Part shown: positions 8,290 to 15,558 of the stretch, piece by piece
Layout: each line of letters begins with the position of its first letter
How positions within the stretch are numbered: position 1 is the first letter of the stretch
Assembly: GCA_963811055.1 (NCBI GenBank)
Contig: CAWEPQ010000010.1
Span: 1-64,000 of the forward strand
Length of the DNA: 64,000 bases
From: JACVRW01 sp963811055
GTDB lineage: Bacteria; Actinomycetota; Thermoleophilia; Solirubrobacterales; Thermoleophilaceae
Reading direction: 5' to 3'
Notes under the pieces: generated by a model
What the model saw: only the letters and a program-made list of their open reading frames with translations
Told to the model about the DNA's origin: nothing
Database searches by the model: none
Position numbers and translations under genes: made by a program

Positions 8290-9054
8290 TCAGACGACGG
8301 CCTGCACGGCCGCGGCTGTGCCCGCCACGATCAGCGCCGCGCCGATCGCCCGTATGAGCTGGCGCTCCGAGAGCCGCCCCGTGAGCCGCGCGCCGAGCAG
8401 CGCTCCGGGCACCGACGCCGCGGCGCCGACGGCGAGCAGGTCCCAGTCCGGCGCCGCCGAGGGCAGATGCCCGAGCAGGCCGGCGATGCCCACGACCACC
8501 CCGACCGTCAGGTTGGTGCCGACCGCCCGCGACGGCGCCTCTCCCACCAGCTTGAGCAGCGCCGGCATCCGCAGCGCTCCCAGGATCAGGCCCACGAGGC
8601 CTCCCAGCAACCCGATCACGAGCCCGCTGAGCACGGCCGCGCGGACATCCAGCCGCCTCCGGTCCGAGATGTCGGTCGCCCCCGGCGCCGCCGGCTCCCA
8701 TCGGAGCAGGTCGGCACCGCTGTAGAGGAGGACGGCCGCGATCGCCAGCAGCAGGGCCGACTCGGATATCTCCCCGGCCAGATACCCGCCCGCCAGCGCC
8801 CCGACCACCGACGGCGGCGCCATCCAGGCGAACAGCCGCCAGTTGATCCGGCCGGCGCGCACGTGGCCGATCGAGGCCGCTGAGGCCGCCACCCCGGACA
8901 CGGCGATGTTGGCGGCTCCGCCCGACGCGGGCGAAGAGGCGAGCAGCAGCATCACCGGGAGGCGCAGGTTGCCGAGCACCAGGCCAACGACCCCACCGGC
9001 GAGCGCCACCAGGAAGCACCAGACCGCGACGCCTATCGCTTCGACCGGAGACAC
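8290..9054 (-). CDS. TauE/SafE family sulfite/anion exporter-type permease
   Basis: A 254-residue membrane protein with two homologous halves of about four helices each, separated by a cytoplasmic loop (residues about 118-135, PAAPGATDISDRRR). Each half starts with the family motif G-G-x-x-G-x-x-x-G: AGGVVGLVLGNLRLPVMLL and LGGLVGLILGALRMPALLK. Members move sulfite, sulfoacetate or other organosulfonates outward. Start is GTG at 9054. The substrate cannot be inferred; note that an alkylsulfatase gene is 6 kb away but not in the same operon. Confidence 0.85.
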   Translation of the reverse strand: MSPVEAIGVAVWCFLVALAGGVVGLVLGNLRLPVMLLLASSPASGGAANIAVSGVAASAASIGHVRAGRINWRLFAWMAPPSVVGALAGGYLAGEISESALLLAIAAVLLYSGADLLRWEPAAPGATDISDRRRLDVRAAVLSGLVIGLLGGLVGLILGALRMPALLKLVGEAPSRAVGTNLTVGVVVGIAGLLGHLPSAAPDWDLLAVGAAASVPGALLGARLTGRLSERQLIRAIGAALIVAGTAAAVQAVV

Positions 9055-9136
9055 GCGGGAGGAGTGTTCCAGCCGCCCTGTGCTTCGAGGTGAAGAAACT
9101 GCTGACGAGCTCGCCGCGCGCCGTTAGTGTTCGCCA

Positions 9137-10012
9137 ATGAGAGCCCGGCGATCGTGCTTGTCGGTGCCCGGATCATCCGAGGCGATGCTGGCCAAGGCGG
9201 CCACGCTCGCCGCCGACGAGGTGGTGATCGACCTCGAGGACTCGGTGGCGCCCGGCTCGAAGGAGGAAGCCCGAGACCTGGTGGCCGGGGTGCTCGAGAG
9301 CGATGCGCTCGCCGCCGTGCAGGTGGCGGTGCGGGTGAACGCCATCGAGAGCCCGTGGTTCGCCGACGACGTGAACCGGCTGGTGGGTCGCGCCGGACCC
9401 CGGATCGGGTCACTCGTGGTTCCCAAGGTCGAGGGCCCCGAGGACGTGGTGCTGATGGCCGGCCTGCTCGACTCGCTCGGCGAGGGTGCCGCGCACCTGC
9501 GCGTGCAGGCGCTCATCGAGACGGCGCGCGGCCTCCTCTCCGCCGCGGCGATCGCGGGCGCGTCACCACGGCTCGAAGCGCTGATCCTCGGCTATGCGGA
9601 CCTCGCCGCGTCCCTCGGCAGGCCGCCCGACGCCGATCGGCCGGAACTCTGGCTGCACGCCCAGGACACGGTGCTCGTGGCCGCGCGCGCGTTCGGCCTC
9701 CAGGCGATCGACGGGCCCTACCTCGCCATCCGCGACGAGCAGGGCCTGCGGGACCGGACCGAGCGCGTGCGCGCGCTCGGCTTCGACGGCAAGTGGGCGG
9801 TGCATCCGGGTCAGCTGGAGGCGATCAACGCGGCGTTCACGCCGCCGGCCGAGGAGCTCGAGCGGGCGCGGGCGATCGTGGGCGCGCTCGAGCGGGCGGA
9901 GGGCGGCGAGGGTCGCGGCGCCGTGGAGCTGGACGGGGAGATGATCGACGAGGCCAGCCGCAAGCTGGCGCTCCAGACCGTGGCCCGCGGCCGCGCGGCG
10001 GGCCTGGCGTGA
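9137..10012 (+). CDS. CitE-like acyl-CoA lyase (HpcH/HpaI family; malyl-CoA or citramalyl-CoA lyase type)
   Basis: A 291-residue TIM-barrel lyase of the CitE/HpcH family, which cleaves or forms (3S)-malyl-CoA, citramalyl-CoA and similar thioesters. Motifs: RSCLSVPGSS at the N-terminus (CoA-site arginine), EVVIDLEDSVAP (metal-binding region), VVPKVEGPEDV, ALIETARGLL with the metal-ligand glutamate, and GKWAVHPGQLEAIN, the characteristic family ending. It is the first gene of a tight operon; its TGA overlaps the GTG of the MaoC gene. The lyase plus mesaconyl-CoA-type hydratase plus family III CoA transferase suggests a short pathway splitting a C5 dicarboxyl-CoA. Exact substrate is inference. 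Confidence 0.85.
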   Translation: MRARRSCLSVPGSSEAMLAKAATLAADEVVIDLEDSVAPGSKEEARDLVAGVLESDALAAVQVAVRVNAIESPWFADDVNRLVGRAGPRIGSLVVPKVEGPEDVVLMAGLLDSLGEGAAHLRVQALIETARGLLSAAAIAGASPRLEALILGYADLAASLGRPPDADRPELWLHAQDTVLVAARAFGLQAIDGPYLAIRDEQGLRDRTERVRALGFDGKWAVHPGQLEAINAAFTPPAEELERARAIVGALERAEGGEGRGAVELDGEMIDEASRKLALQTVARGRAAGLA

Positions 10013-11025
10013 GCACGGCGGTGCAGGTGGGCGGTCCGTGGTTCGAGGACTTCGTGCACGGGCAGGTGTTCGACGAGTCGCCGGGCATGACCCTCACCTC
10101 CGGGCACGCCGCGGTGCACCAGGCCGTGACCGGCGACCGCCTGCGGCTGGCCCTCGACGCGGAGCTCTCCCGCGCGGTGACGGGAGACAGGCGGATGCTC
10201 GTGCACCCCAATCTCGTATGCGACCTCGCCATCGGGCAGTCCACGCCGCCCACCCAGCGCGTGCGCGGCAACCTCTTCTACCGCGGTCTCGTGCTCGAAC
10301 GACCCGTGTTCGTGGGCGAGACGCTCCGCACGCGCACCGAGGTGGTGGGGCTCAAGCAGAACCGCCGGCGCCCGGACGGTTCCGCCGCGGGCCTGGTGGC
10401 ACTGCGGATACGCACCACCGACGGCCGCGGCGAGCCGCTGCTCGACTTCTGGCGCTGCCCGATGATCCCGCTGCGCGAGCCCGCCACGGAGACCGGCCAC
10501 GCGGACGGCTTCGACGACATTCCCAAGGCCGTGGATCCCGCCGCCGTGGAGGGCGCGGTGCCCGCGAGCTGGAACCTCGAGCCACTGCGCGAGGCCACAC
10601 CGGGTCCCCACCACGAGGACCTGGCGGCGGGCGCGGCGTTCGCGGTCGAGGCCGGCGAGACGGTGACCGGCGCCACCGAGCTGGCGCGGCTGACGCTCAA
10701 CGTGGCAAGCGCCCACACCGATGCGACCGGTAGCTCCCACGGGCGCCGGCTCGTGTACGGCGGTCACACCATCGCCGTGGCCGCGGCGCACGCCACGCGC
10801 GCGATCCCGGCGATAGCCACGATCGTGGCCTGGCAGGGCTGCGACCACCTCGCGCCGGTCTTCGAGGGCGACGTGCTGCGCACGGAGCTGACGGTGGAGG
10901 GAATGGAGCCGCGCGCGGGCGGCGGCGGGCTGGCTGCTCTGAGGGCGCTGGTGGCCGCTGTTCGCGCGGGGGAGGGAGAGCCCGAGCCGGTACTCGACTG
11001 GAGCTTCCTGGCGCTCGTGGCCTAG
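10009..11025 (+). CDS. MaoC-type hydratase, mesaconyl-CoA/itaconyl-CoA hydratase-like
   Basis: A 338-residue double-hotdog hydratase. The N-terminal domain (WFEDFVHGQVF, then GNLFYRGLVLERPVFVGETL) and the C-terminal domain (NLEPLREATPGPHHEDLAAG, VYGGHTIAVAAAHATRAIP) match the pattern of mesaconyl-C1-CoA hydratase and beta-methylmalyl-CoA dehydratase. Length agrees with these two-domain enzymes, not with short single-hotdog MaoC proteins. It overlaps the lyase gene by four bases (GTGA), so the two are translationally coupled. The predicted step is adding water to an unsaturated C5 dicarboxyl-CoA to make the substrate of the upstream lyase, or the reverse. Confidence 0.82.
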   Translation: MSTAVQVGGPWFEDFVHGQVFDESPGMTLTSGHAAVHQAVTGDRLRLALDAELSRAVTGDRRMLVHPNLVCDLAIGQSTPPTQRVRGNLFYRGLVLERPVFVGETLRTRTEVVGLKQNRRRPDGSAAGLVALRIRTTDGRGEPLLDFWRCPMIPLREPATETGHADGFDDIPKAVDPAAVEGAVPASWNLEPLREATPGPHHEDLAAGAAFAVEAGETVTGATELARLTLNVASAHTDATGSSHGRRLVYGGHTIAVAAAHATRAIPAIATIVAWQGCDHLAPVFEGDVLRTELTVEGMEPRAGGGGLAALRALVAAVRAGEGEPEPVLDWSFLALVA

Positions 11026-11039
11026 GAGAGGAGAACGAA

Positions 11040-12269
11040 ATGCCCGGCATCCTGGATGGCATGCGCGTAGTGGAGGGCTCCGCGTTCGTGGCGGCGCCGC
11101 TCGGCGGAATGGCGATGGCGCAGCTCGGCGCCGACGTGATCCGCTTCGACCCGATCGGAGGCGGGCTCGACCGCGGCCGCTGGCCGGTTACGGCCGAGGG
11201 GAAGAGCCTCTTCTGGGCCGGCCTCAACAAGGGCAAGCGCTCGATCCAGGTGGACCTACGCTCCGACGAGGGGCGCGAGCTGGTGTCCGCGCTCGTGACC
11301 GCTCCCGGACCGGACGCCGGCCTGTTCCTCACCAATTTCCCCGCTCGGGGCTTCCTCGACTACGAGGCGCTCGCTGCCCGCCGGCACGATCTCGTGATGG
11401 TCAACATCGTGGGCAACCACGACGGCTCGTCGGCGGTGGACTACACGGTCAACCCGGCCACCGGCTTCCCGTGGGCCACCGGCCCGCGCAACCTGAGCGT
11501 GCCGTTCAACCACCTGCTGCCCGCGTGGGACGCGATCACCGGGATGATGGCGTCGGCCAGCCTGCTGGCAGCGGAGCGCCACCGCACCCGCACCGGTGAA
11601 GGGCAGTGCGTGCAGCTCGCGCTCTCGGACGTGGCCTTCTGGATGGTCGCGAACCTCGGCAAGATCGCCGAGGTCCAGATCAACCGCCACGAGCGCCCGA
11701 AGGACGGCAACTACCTCTACGGCGCCTTCGGCCGCGACTTCCTGACCAAGGACGACCGGCGGGTGATGATCGTGGCGCTCACGGCGCGCCAGTGGAAGGG
11801 CCTCGTGGAGGCCACCGGCCTGGCCGAGGCGTTCGACACGATCGGCAAGCTCATGGGCGTGGACCTCACCGACGAGGGCGGCCGCTTCGCCGCGCGCGAG
11901 GTGATCGGCGCGACCTTGAAGCCCTGGGTCCTCCAGCGGACGCTGGCCGAGCTGCGCGAGACCCTCGACGCGCACGGGGTGTCCTGGGGGCCGTACCAGA
12001 CGTTCACCCAGCTGGTGGAGGAGGACCGGCGCTGCTCCCCCTCCAACCCGATGTTCGAGGAGGTGGAGCAGCCGGGGATCGGCTCGTACCTGATGCCGGG
12101 CTCGCCGCTCGACTTCTCAGGGGCCGAGCGGCTGGCCCCGATGCCGGCGCCCGTGCTCGGCCAGCACACCGACGAGGTGCTGGCCGAGGTGCTCGGCCTG
12201 GCCGACGGTGAGATCGGTGCGCTCTATGAGCGCGGTGTCGTGGCGGGGCCGCAGCCTGCGCCCGCCTGA
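11040..12269 (+). CDS. Family III (CaiB/BaiF) CoA transferase
   Basis: A 409-residue CoA transferase of family III, which moves CoA between carboxylic acids through an aspartyl-CoA intermediate. Landmarks: GMRVVEGSAFVAAPLGG near the N-terminus, ADVIRFDPIGGGLD, FLTNFPARGFLDYE, and GEGQCVQLALSDVAFWMV, ending with a typical GLADGEIGALYERGVV. A strong ribosome site (GGAGAGGAG) lies seven bases before the ATG. As third gene of the operon it probably supplies or recycles the CoA ester used by the lyase/hydratase pair. Mesaconyl-CoA C1-C4 transferase and succinyl-CoA:itaconate or citramalate transferases belong to the same family; sequence reading alone does not separate them. Confidence 0.85.
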   Translation: MPGILDGMRVVEGSAFVAAPLGGMAMAQLGADVIRFDPIGGGLDRGRWPVTAEGKSLFWAGLNKGKRSIQVDLRSDEGRELVSALVTAPGPDAGLFLTNFPARGFLDYEALAARRHDLVMVNIVGNHDGSSAVDYTVNPATGFPWATGPRNLSVPFNHLLPAWDAITGMMASASLLAAERHRTRTGEGQCVQLALSDVAFWMVANLGKIAEVQINRHERPKDGNYLYGAFGRDFLTKDDRRVMIVALTARQWKGLVEATGLAEAFDTIGKLMGVDLTDEGGRFAAREVIGATLKPWVLQRTLAELRETLDAHGVSWGPYQTFTQLVEEDRRCSPSNPMFEEVEQPGIGSYLMPGSPLDFSGAERLAPMPAPVLGQHTDEVLAEVLGLADGEIGALYERGVVAGPQPAPA

Positions 12270-12431
12270 CGCGGCTCCGTGGAGCCTTCATGCAGAAGGC
12301 GTTAAGAAAAACGGCCAGAAAACCCGCTAGTTGCGCGTCCTTGCACTATTCGCGCCTTTGATTGCGTGACAAACTGATGCTCAGTGTCACTCGACCAAAC
12401 CGGTGATCGCCGCCTCACGGAGGAGAAGCAA

Positions 12432-12641
12432 ATGGCAAGTGTTGTCCGGCTCCAAGAACGAGTCGCCGCCATGATGCAGGGCGGCAGCCCTCTTGACCTG
12501 GTTGAGACCGAGGTCATCGAACCGGCCCAGCTCTCGTCTGACCAGAAGGCCGCCCTCTGGCTGTACGCGTGGTCGTTTCTCGAGGGCCAGGAACAGCGCG
12601 ACAGCGCCACGCGCTATCTCATGAACGCCGGACCCCGCTGA
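12432..12641 (+). CDS. Small helical protein of unknown function, 69 aa
   Basis: Starts at the ATG at 12432 behind a near-perfect ribosome site (GGAGGAG, seven bases upstream), which rules out the longer GTG-started form. The protein is amphipathic and helical, with the conserved-looking stretch SSDQKAALWLYAWSFLEGQEQ. No known domain is recognised. It is the first of a run of signalling genes on this strand and may be a partner of the adjacent receiver and kinase, but that is only position-based. Confidence 0.65.
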   Translation: MASVVRLQERVAAMMQGGSPLDLVETEVIEPAQLSSDQKAALWLYAWSFLEGQEQRDSATRYLMNAGPR

Positions 12642-13054
12642 CTCCTGCCGGGGACGACGAGCTGGCGCGTGGCTCGGCCATCAAGCTGGCGCTCAGGACC
12701 AGAGCCGCGCTGAGCAGGCGCGATCGCTGGCTCGCGCAGGCCGTGACGGCGTTCGACGCGGCGGTGCCCGAGCGCATACTCAGCGAAGAGCGCTCTGCCG
12801 AGGCGTTCGAGGCCGCGGAGACCGCGGATGCCCTCGACCAGGCCATGGCGGCCCACAGGGGCGATGCGGACGAGTGGACGGGCAAGGCGATGACCCTGCT
12901 CCGCGCGGTCCAGGCGGCGGACGTGGCCTACAAGCGCGAGCTGGGCGAGGCGTTCGCGCTCTATCGGCACGTGGCGACCACGGGCTTGGAGGACGACGAG
13001 CAGGAGAGCGACAGGGAGGATCCCGGTGAGCCCCCGACTTCTGATCGTCGATGA
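12638..13054 (+). CDS. Unknown helical protein, 138 aa, start uncertain
   Basis: An alanine- and arginine-rich, probably all-helical protein in the signalling cluster. The frame is open from 12569, but the sequence only looks protein-like after about 12640 (LARGSAIKLALRTRAAL onwards). No ATG, GTG or TTG falls near that point; a CTG at 12638 overlapping the TGA of the upstream gene is the best-placed candidate, with the GTG at 12569 as alternative. The C-terminus is acidic (LEDDEQESDREDPGE) and overlaps the start of the response regulator by 29 bases, which implies coupling. No family recognised. Confidence 0.5.
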   Translation: MTPAGDDELARGSAIKLALRTRAALSRRDRWLAQAVTAFDAAVPERILSEERSAEAFEAAETADALDQAMAAHRGDADEWTGKAMTLLRAVQAADVAYKRELGEAFALYRHVATTGLEDDEQESDREDPGEPPTSDRR

Positions 13055-13385
13055 CCAGGACGACATCCGGCTGATGCTCCAGATCCTCCTGGAGGACCAG
13101 GGCTGGGACACCGAGCAGGCGCCGTCGGGCGAGCATGCCCTCCGGCTGTCGGGCCTTGGTGCCCGGTTCGACGCTCTCGTCGTGGACTACCGGATGCCCG
13201 GCGTCGACGGCCTGGAGGTGGTGCGACAGCTCCGCGACCGCGGCTTCGAGCGGCCGATCATCCTTTGCTCCGCCCACCTGAATCCCGAGGTCGAGCGAGA
13301 GGCAGCGGCGCTGGGGGCCAGCACCGTGAGCAAGAGCGACCAGCAGCAGCTGCTGGACACGATCCGGCGTGAGGTCACGACATAG
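13026..13385 (+). CDS. Single-domain response regulator (CheY-like receiver)
   Basis: A 119-residue receiver domain with no output domain. Acidic pocket: D-D in LLIVDDQDDI; phosphoacceptor aspartate in ALVVDYRMPG; the switch serine in IILCSAH; the conserved lysine in TVSKSD. It starts at GTG 13026 behind GGGAGG. It should relay phosphate to or from the kinase encoded immediately downstream, whose frame begins within its stop codon region. Such orphan receivers often act as phosphate shuttles. Confidence 0.88.
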   Translation: MSPRLLIVDDQDDIRLMLQILLEDQGWDTEQAPSGEHALRLSGLGARFDALVVDYRMPGVDGLEVVRQLRDRGFERPIILCSAHLNPEVEREAAALGASTVSKSDQQQLLDTIRREVTT

Positions 13386-13417
13386 ACGCGTCGCGGGAGG
13401 CCGAGGCGCTGGCGTTC

Positions 13418-14062
13418 GTGGCACACGAGCTGAAGGCTCCGATCGCGGTGATCACCGGGCTGGCCGAGACGCTGTCGGCCGGCCGGCACTCGCTGACGGA
13501 CGCCCAGGTGGACGACTGCCTCGATCGGATCAGCCGTCAGGGGCGACGCCTCGACCGGCTCGTCGGCGATCTGCTGCACCTCGCCCAGGCCGAGTCCTTT
13601 GAGGTCAATCTCGAGCCGGTGGACCTGGCTCGCGCGGCCGAGGTGGCGCTCGAGGGAGCCCCGGCGCCCGCCCGCAAATCGGTCCGGCTGGACGTGCCCG
13701 ATCCGGTGTGGGCGCTCGCCGACCACGACCGCCTGGAGCAGGTGCTGGTGAACCTCCTCACCAACGCGTACCGCTACGGCGGGAGCACCGTGAGCATCAG
13801 CGCGCGCGACGCCGCGGACGGGCCAATGATCGTCGTGGCCGACGACGGTGACGGCGTGCCGGGGGAGCTGGTGCCGAAGCTGTTCCAGCGCTTCTCCCGC
13901 GGACCGGCCGTGGACGGTGTGAACGGCTCGGGCCTCGGGCTGTCGATCTCCCGGGCCCTGGTGGAGAGCCTCGGGGGTCGCATCTCCTACGAGCCGGGCC
14001 GGCCGGCGGGCGCGGTCTTCAGCCTCAGCCTTCAGGCCGTCAGGCCAGGCGGCGCTCGGTAG
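13418..14062 (+). CDS. Sensor-less histidine kinase (HisKA + HATPase_c); true start unclear
   Basis: Contains an H-box (FVAHELKAPIAVITG) with the phosphoacceptor histidine, an N-box (VNLLTNAYRYGG), G1 (VVADDGDGVPG), F (LFQRFSRG) and G2 (GSGLGLSIS), so all ATP-binding motifs are present. There is no sensor, transmembrane or HAMP segment. The GTG at 13418 puts the histidine at residue 3, which would cut the first dimerisation helix. The frame is open from 13373 and reads a natural helix (ASREAEALAFVAHEL), but offers no ATG/GTG/TTG there; an ATA at 13382 overlaps the TAG of the receiver gene as ATAG. Either a rare start is used or a base is wrong. Probable partner of the receivers on both sides. 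Confidence 0.8.
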   Translation: MAHELKAPIAVITGLAETLSAGRHSLTDAQVDDCLDRISRQGRRLDRLVGDLLHLAQAESFEVNLEPVDLARAAEVALEGAPAPARKSVRLDVPDPVWALADHDRLEQVLVNLLTNAYRYGGSTVSISARDAADGPMIVVADDGDGVPGELVPKLFQRFSRGPAVDGVNGSGLGLSISRALVESLGGRISYEPGRPAGAVFSLSLQAVRPGGAR

Positions 14063-14420
14063 CCGCCCCGGACGCGGCGCGCTCCATCAGGGCCAGCCCC
14101 GCGGCGAGCACCTCATGCGGGCGGAACGGCTTGGCCAGCGCGGCGTCCGCGCCCGGGACGAGGCCGCTGTGCGAGCTCAGCACCAGGATCGGGATCTCGG
14201 CCGTGGCCGGGTCGGAGCGCAGCCGCGCGATCAGCTCTGGTCCGTCCACGATCGGCATCACCACATCGGTCACGATCAGGTCCGGCCGGTACTCCTCGAG
14301 CCGCTCCAGTGCCACGGCCCCATGATCCGCCTGGATGATCCTGTGACCGGCGGCCTCAAACACCAGCTTCAGGAGAAAGCACACATCCGGTTCGTCGTCC
14401 ACGACCAGGATCGTGGCCAC
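14040..14420 (-). CDS. Single-domain response regulator (receiver)
   Basis: A 126-residue receiver-only protein: VVDDEPD acidic pair, phosphoacceptor aspartate in LIVTDVVMPIVDG, serine in ILVLSSHSG, and lysine in ALAKPFRPHE. It lies on the opposite strand to the kinase, and their 3' ends overlap by 23 bases. It is 12 bases downstream of the Crp-like regulator gene and is probably transcribed with it. No output domain, so the effect must be through protein contact. Confidence 0.87.
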   Translation of the reverse strand: MATILVVDDEPDVCFLLKLVFEAAGHRIIQADHGAVALERLEEYRPDLIVTDVVMPIVDGPELIARLRSDPATAEIPILVLSSHSGLVPGADAALAKPFRPHEVLAAGLALMERAASGAATERRLA

Positions 14421-14432
14421 CCGAGCGCCGCC

Positions 14433-15416
14433 TCACGGCCTGCTCGCCGGGGACAGCCGCAGGCCTCCGGACGCCAGGGACTCCACGAGTCCCCGGTCCT
14501 GAAGGCTCTGCATCGCGACGGCGGCGGACGCCGGGGTTGTGTCGGCCATCCGGCCGATCACAAGCGGGCTCAGGGGCCCCATGCTGAGGACCACTCGCTG
14601 CCCGTCGAGCTCCCCCCAGCGACGGGCGAGATGCCAGAGCGCAAACCGGACGCGCTCCTCGACCCTGCCCTCCTGGCGCAACGCGAACTGCACGGCGAGC
14701 GAGCGTGAGCGCTCGACCGTCCGGTCCAGCAGCACCCCGGTGATCTCCGGCCACGCGGCCAGCCTGAGGGTGGCCGCGCGGTCCAGGACCGCAAAGCGAG
14801 CACTTGTGAGCACGTCCCACGTCGTGGGGGTGGCCAACGACGTGGAGAACTCCGGCCGGTAGGTCCGCGGGCGGACCAGGTCGCCGGGGCCGAGCAGCTC
14901 GAGGAACGTGCGCGAGCCCGCCGTGACCTCCGCCGCCAGAAGGCCCTCGAGCACGAGCAGACCCAGTCCGCGGTGCCGCTCCTGGCCGTGGGGCTGGAAC
15001 GTCCACTCCCCGGGGGCCACCGCGAGCACGTCAACGACGGCCCGGACTTCCGCCTCCGCGCGGCTCGGCTCGTCGAGCGTGGCCCCCAGAGCCCGGTCGA
15101 CCTCCAGCAGGCGCACGGTCGCGCGGCCGTTCGATGTTCCGTTCGAGACGCCGCTCAGGTCCTCGGCGGCTCCGCGCCCGTTGGACGTGAGCCACCAGAG
15201 ACTCGAGCTTCGCCGGCCGGAGCGAACCCGGTCGCGCTGGCTCTCGACCAGGCCCGCCTCCTCCAGCCCCGCGAGCGGACCCGCGTAGCGGCTGTCCAGC
15301 AAGCAGCGTCGTTCGACCAGGGAACTGACCGAGCGGCCCATGGTCCGCCGGAACGCGCGCTCCCGATAGAGGGCGACCATGACCTTCGTTTGCCGCTCGG
15401 TGAGGTGGTCCTTCAC
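14433..15416 (-). CDS. Winged-helix + Crp/Fnr-type regulator fusion
   Basis: A 327-residue transcription regulator with an unusual order. Residues 1-90 form a winged-helix-like domain (LTERQTKVMVALYRERAF, then EAGLVESQRDRVRSGRR and a strand WWLTSNG) reminiscent of PadR/MarR-type readers. Residues about 125-215 resemble a cyclic-nucleotide-binding beta roll (LLVLEGLLAAEVTAGSR, ELLGPGDLVRP). Residues about 250-325 form a Crp-type helix-turn-helix (SPLVIGRMADTTPASAAVAM). The cNMP pocket arginine-serine pair is not obvious, so the ligand may differ. It is next to two receivers and a kinase, which suggests one signalling unit. Confidence 0.75.
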   Translation of the reverse strand: MKDHLTERQTKVMVALYRERAFRRTMGRSVSSLVERRCLLDSRYAGPLAGLEEAGLVESQRDRVRSGRRSSSLWWLTSNGRGAAEDLSGVSNGTSNGRATVRLLEVDRALGATLDEPSRAEAEVRAVVDVLAVAPGEWTFQPHGQERHRGLGLLVLEGLLAAEVTAGSRTFLELLGPGDLVRPRTYRPEFSTSLATPTTWDVLTSARFAVLDRAATLRLAAWPEITGVLLDRTVERSRSLAVQFALRQEGRVEERVRFALWHLARRWGELDGQRVVLSMGPLSPLVIGRMADTTPASAAVAMQSLQDRGLVESLASGGLRLSPASRP

Positions 15417-15558
15417 CGGCTCTCCTCCGGATCGATCAGAAAAAACTGACGAAAGTCGGCGGCGAGGGCTGGGCCGGGACGTTGCTCAGACTGTGTGTAC
15501 CACCCGGGACGAGCGTCCACGGGCAGCCGCGGACCAATTGCTGCAGTTTCCGGGCTTT

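Noticed and set aside
12273..12286. Terminator after the CoA transferase operon
   Set aside because: GGCTC/GAGCC can pair, but the stem is five bases and no T-run follows; too weak to list.
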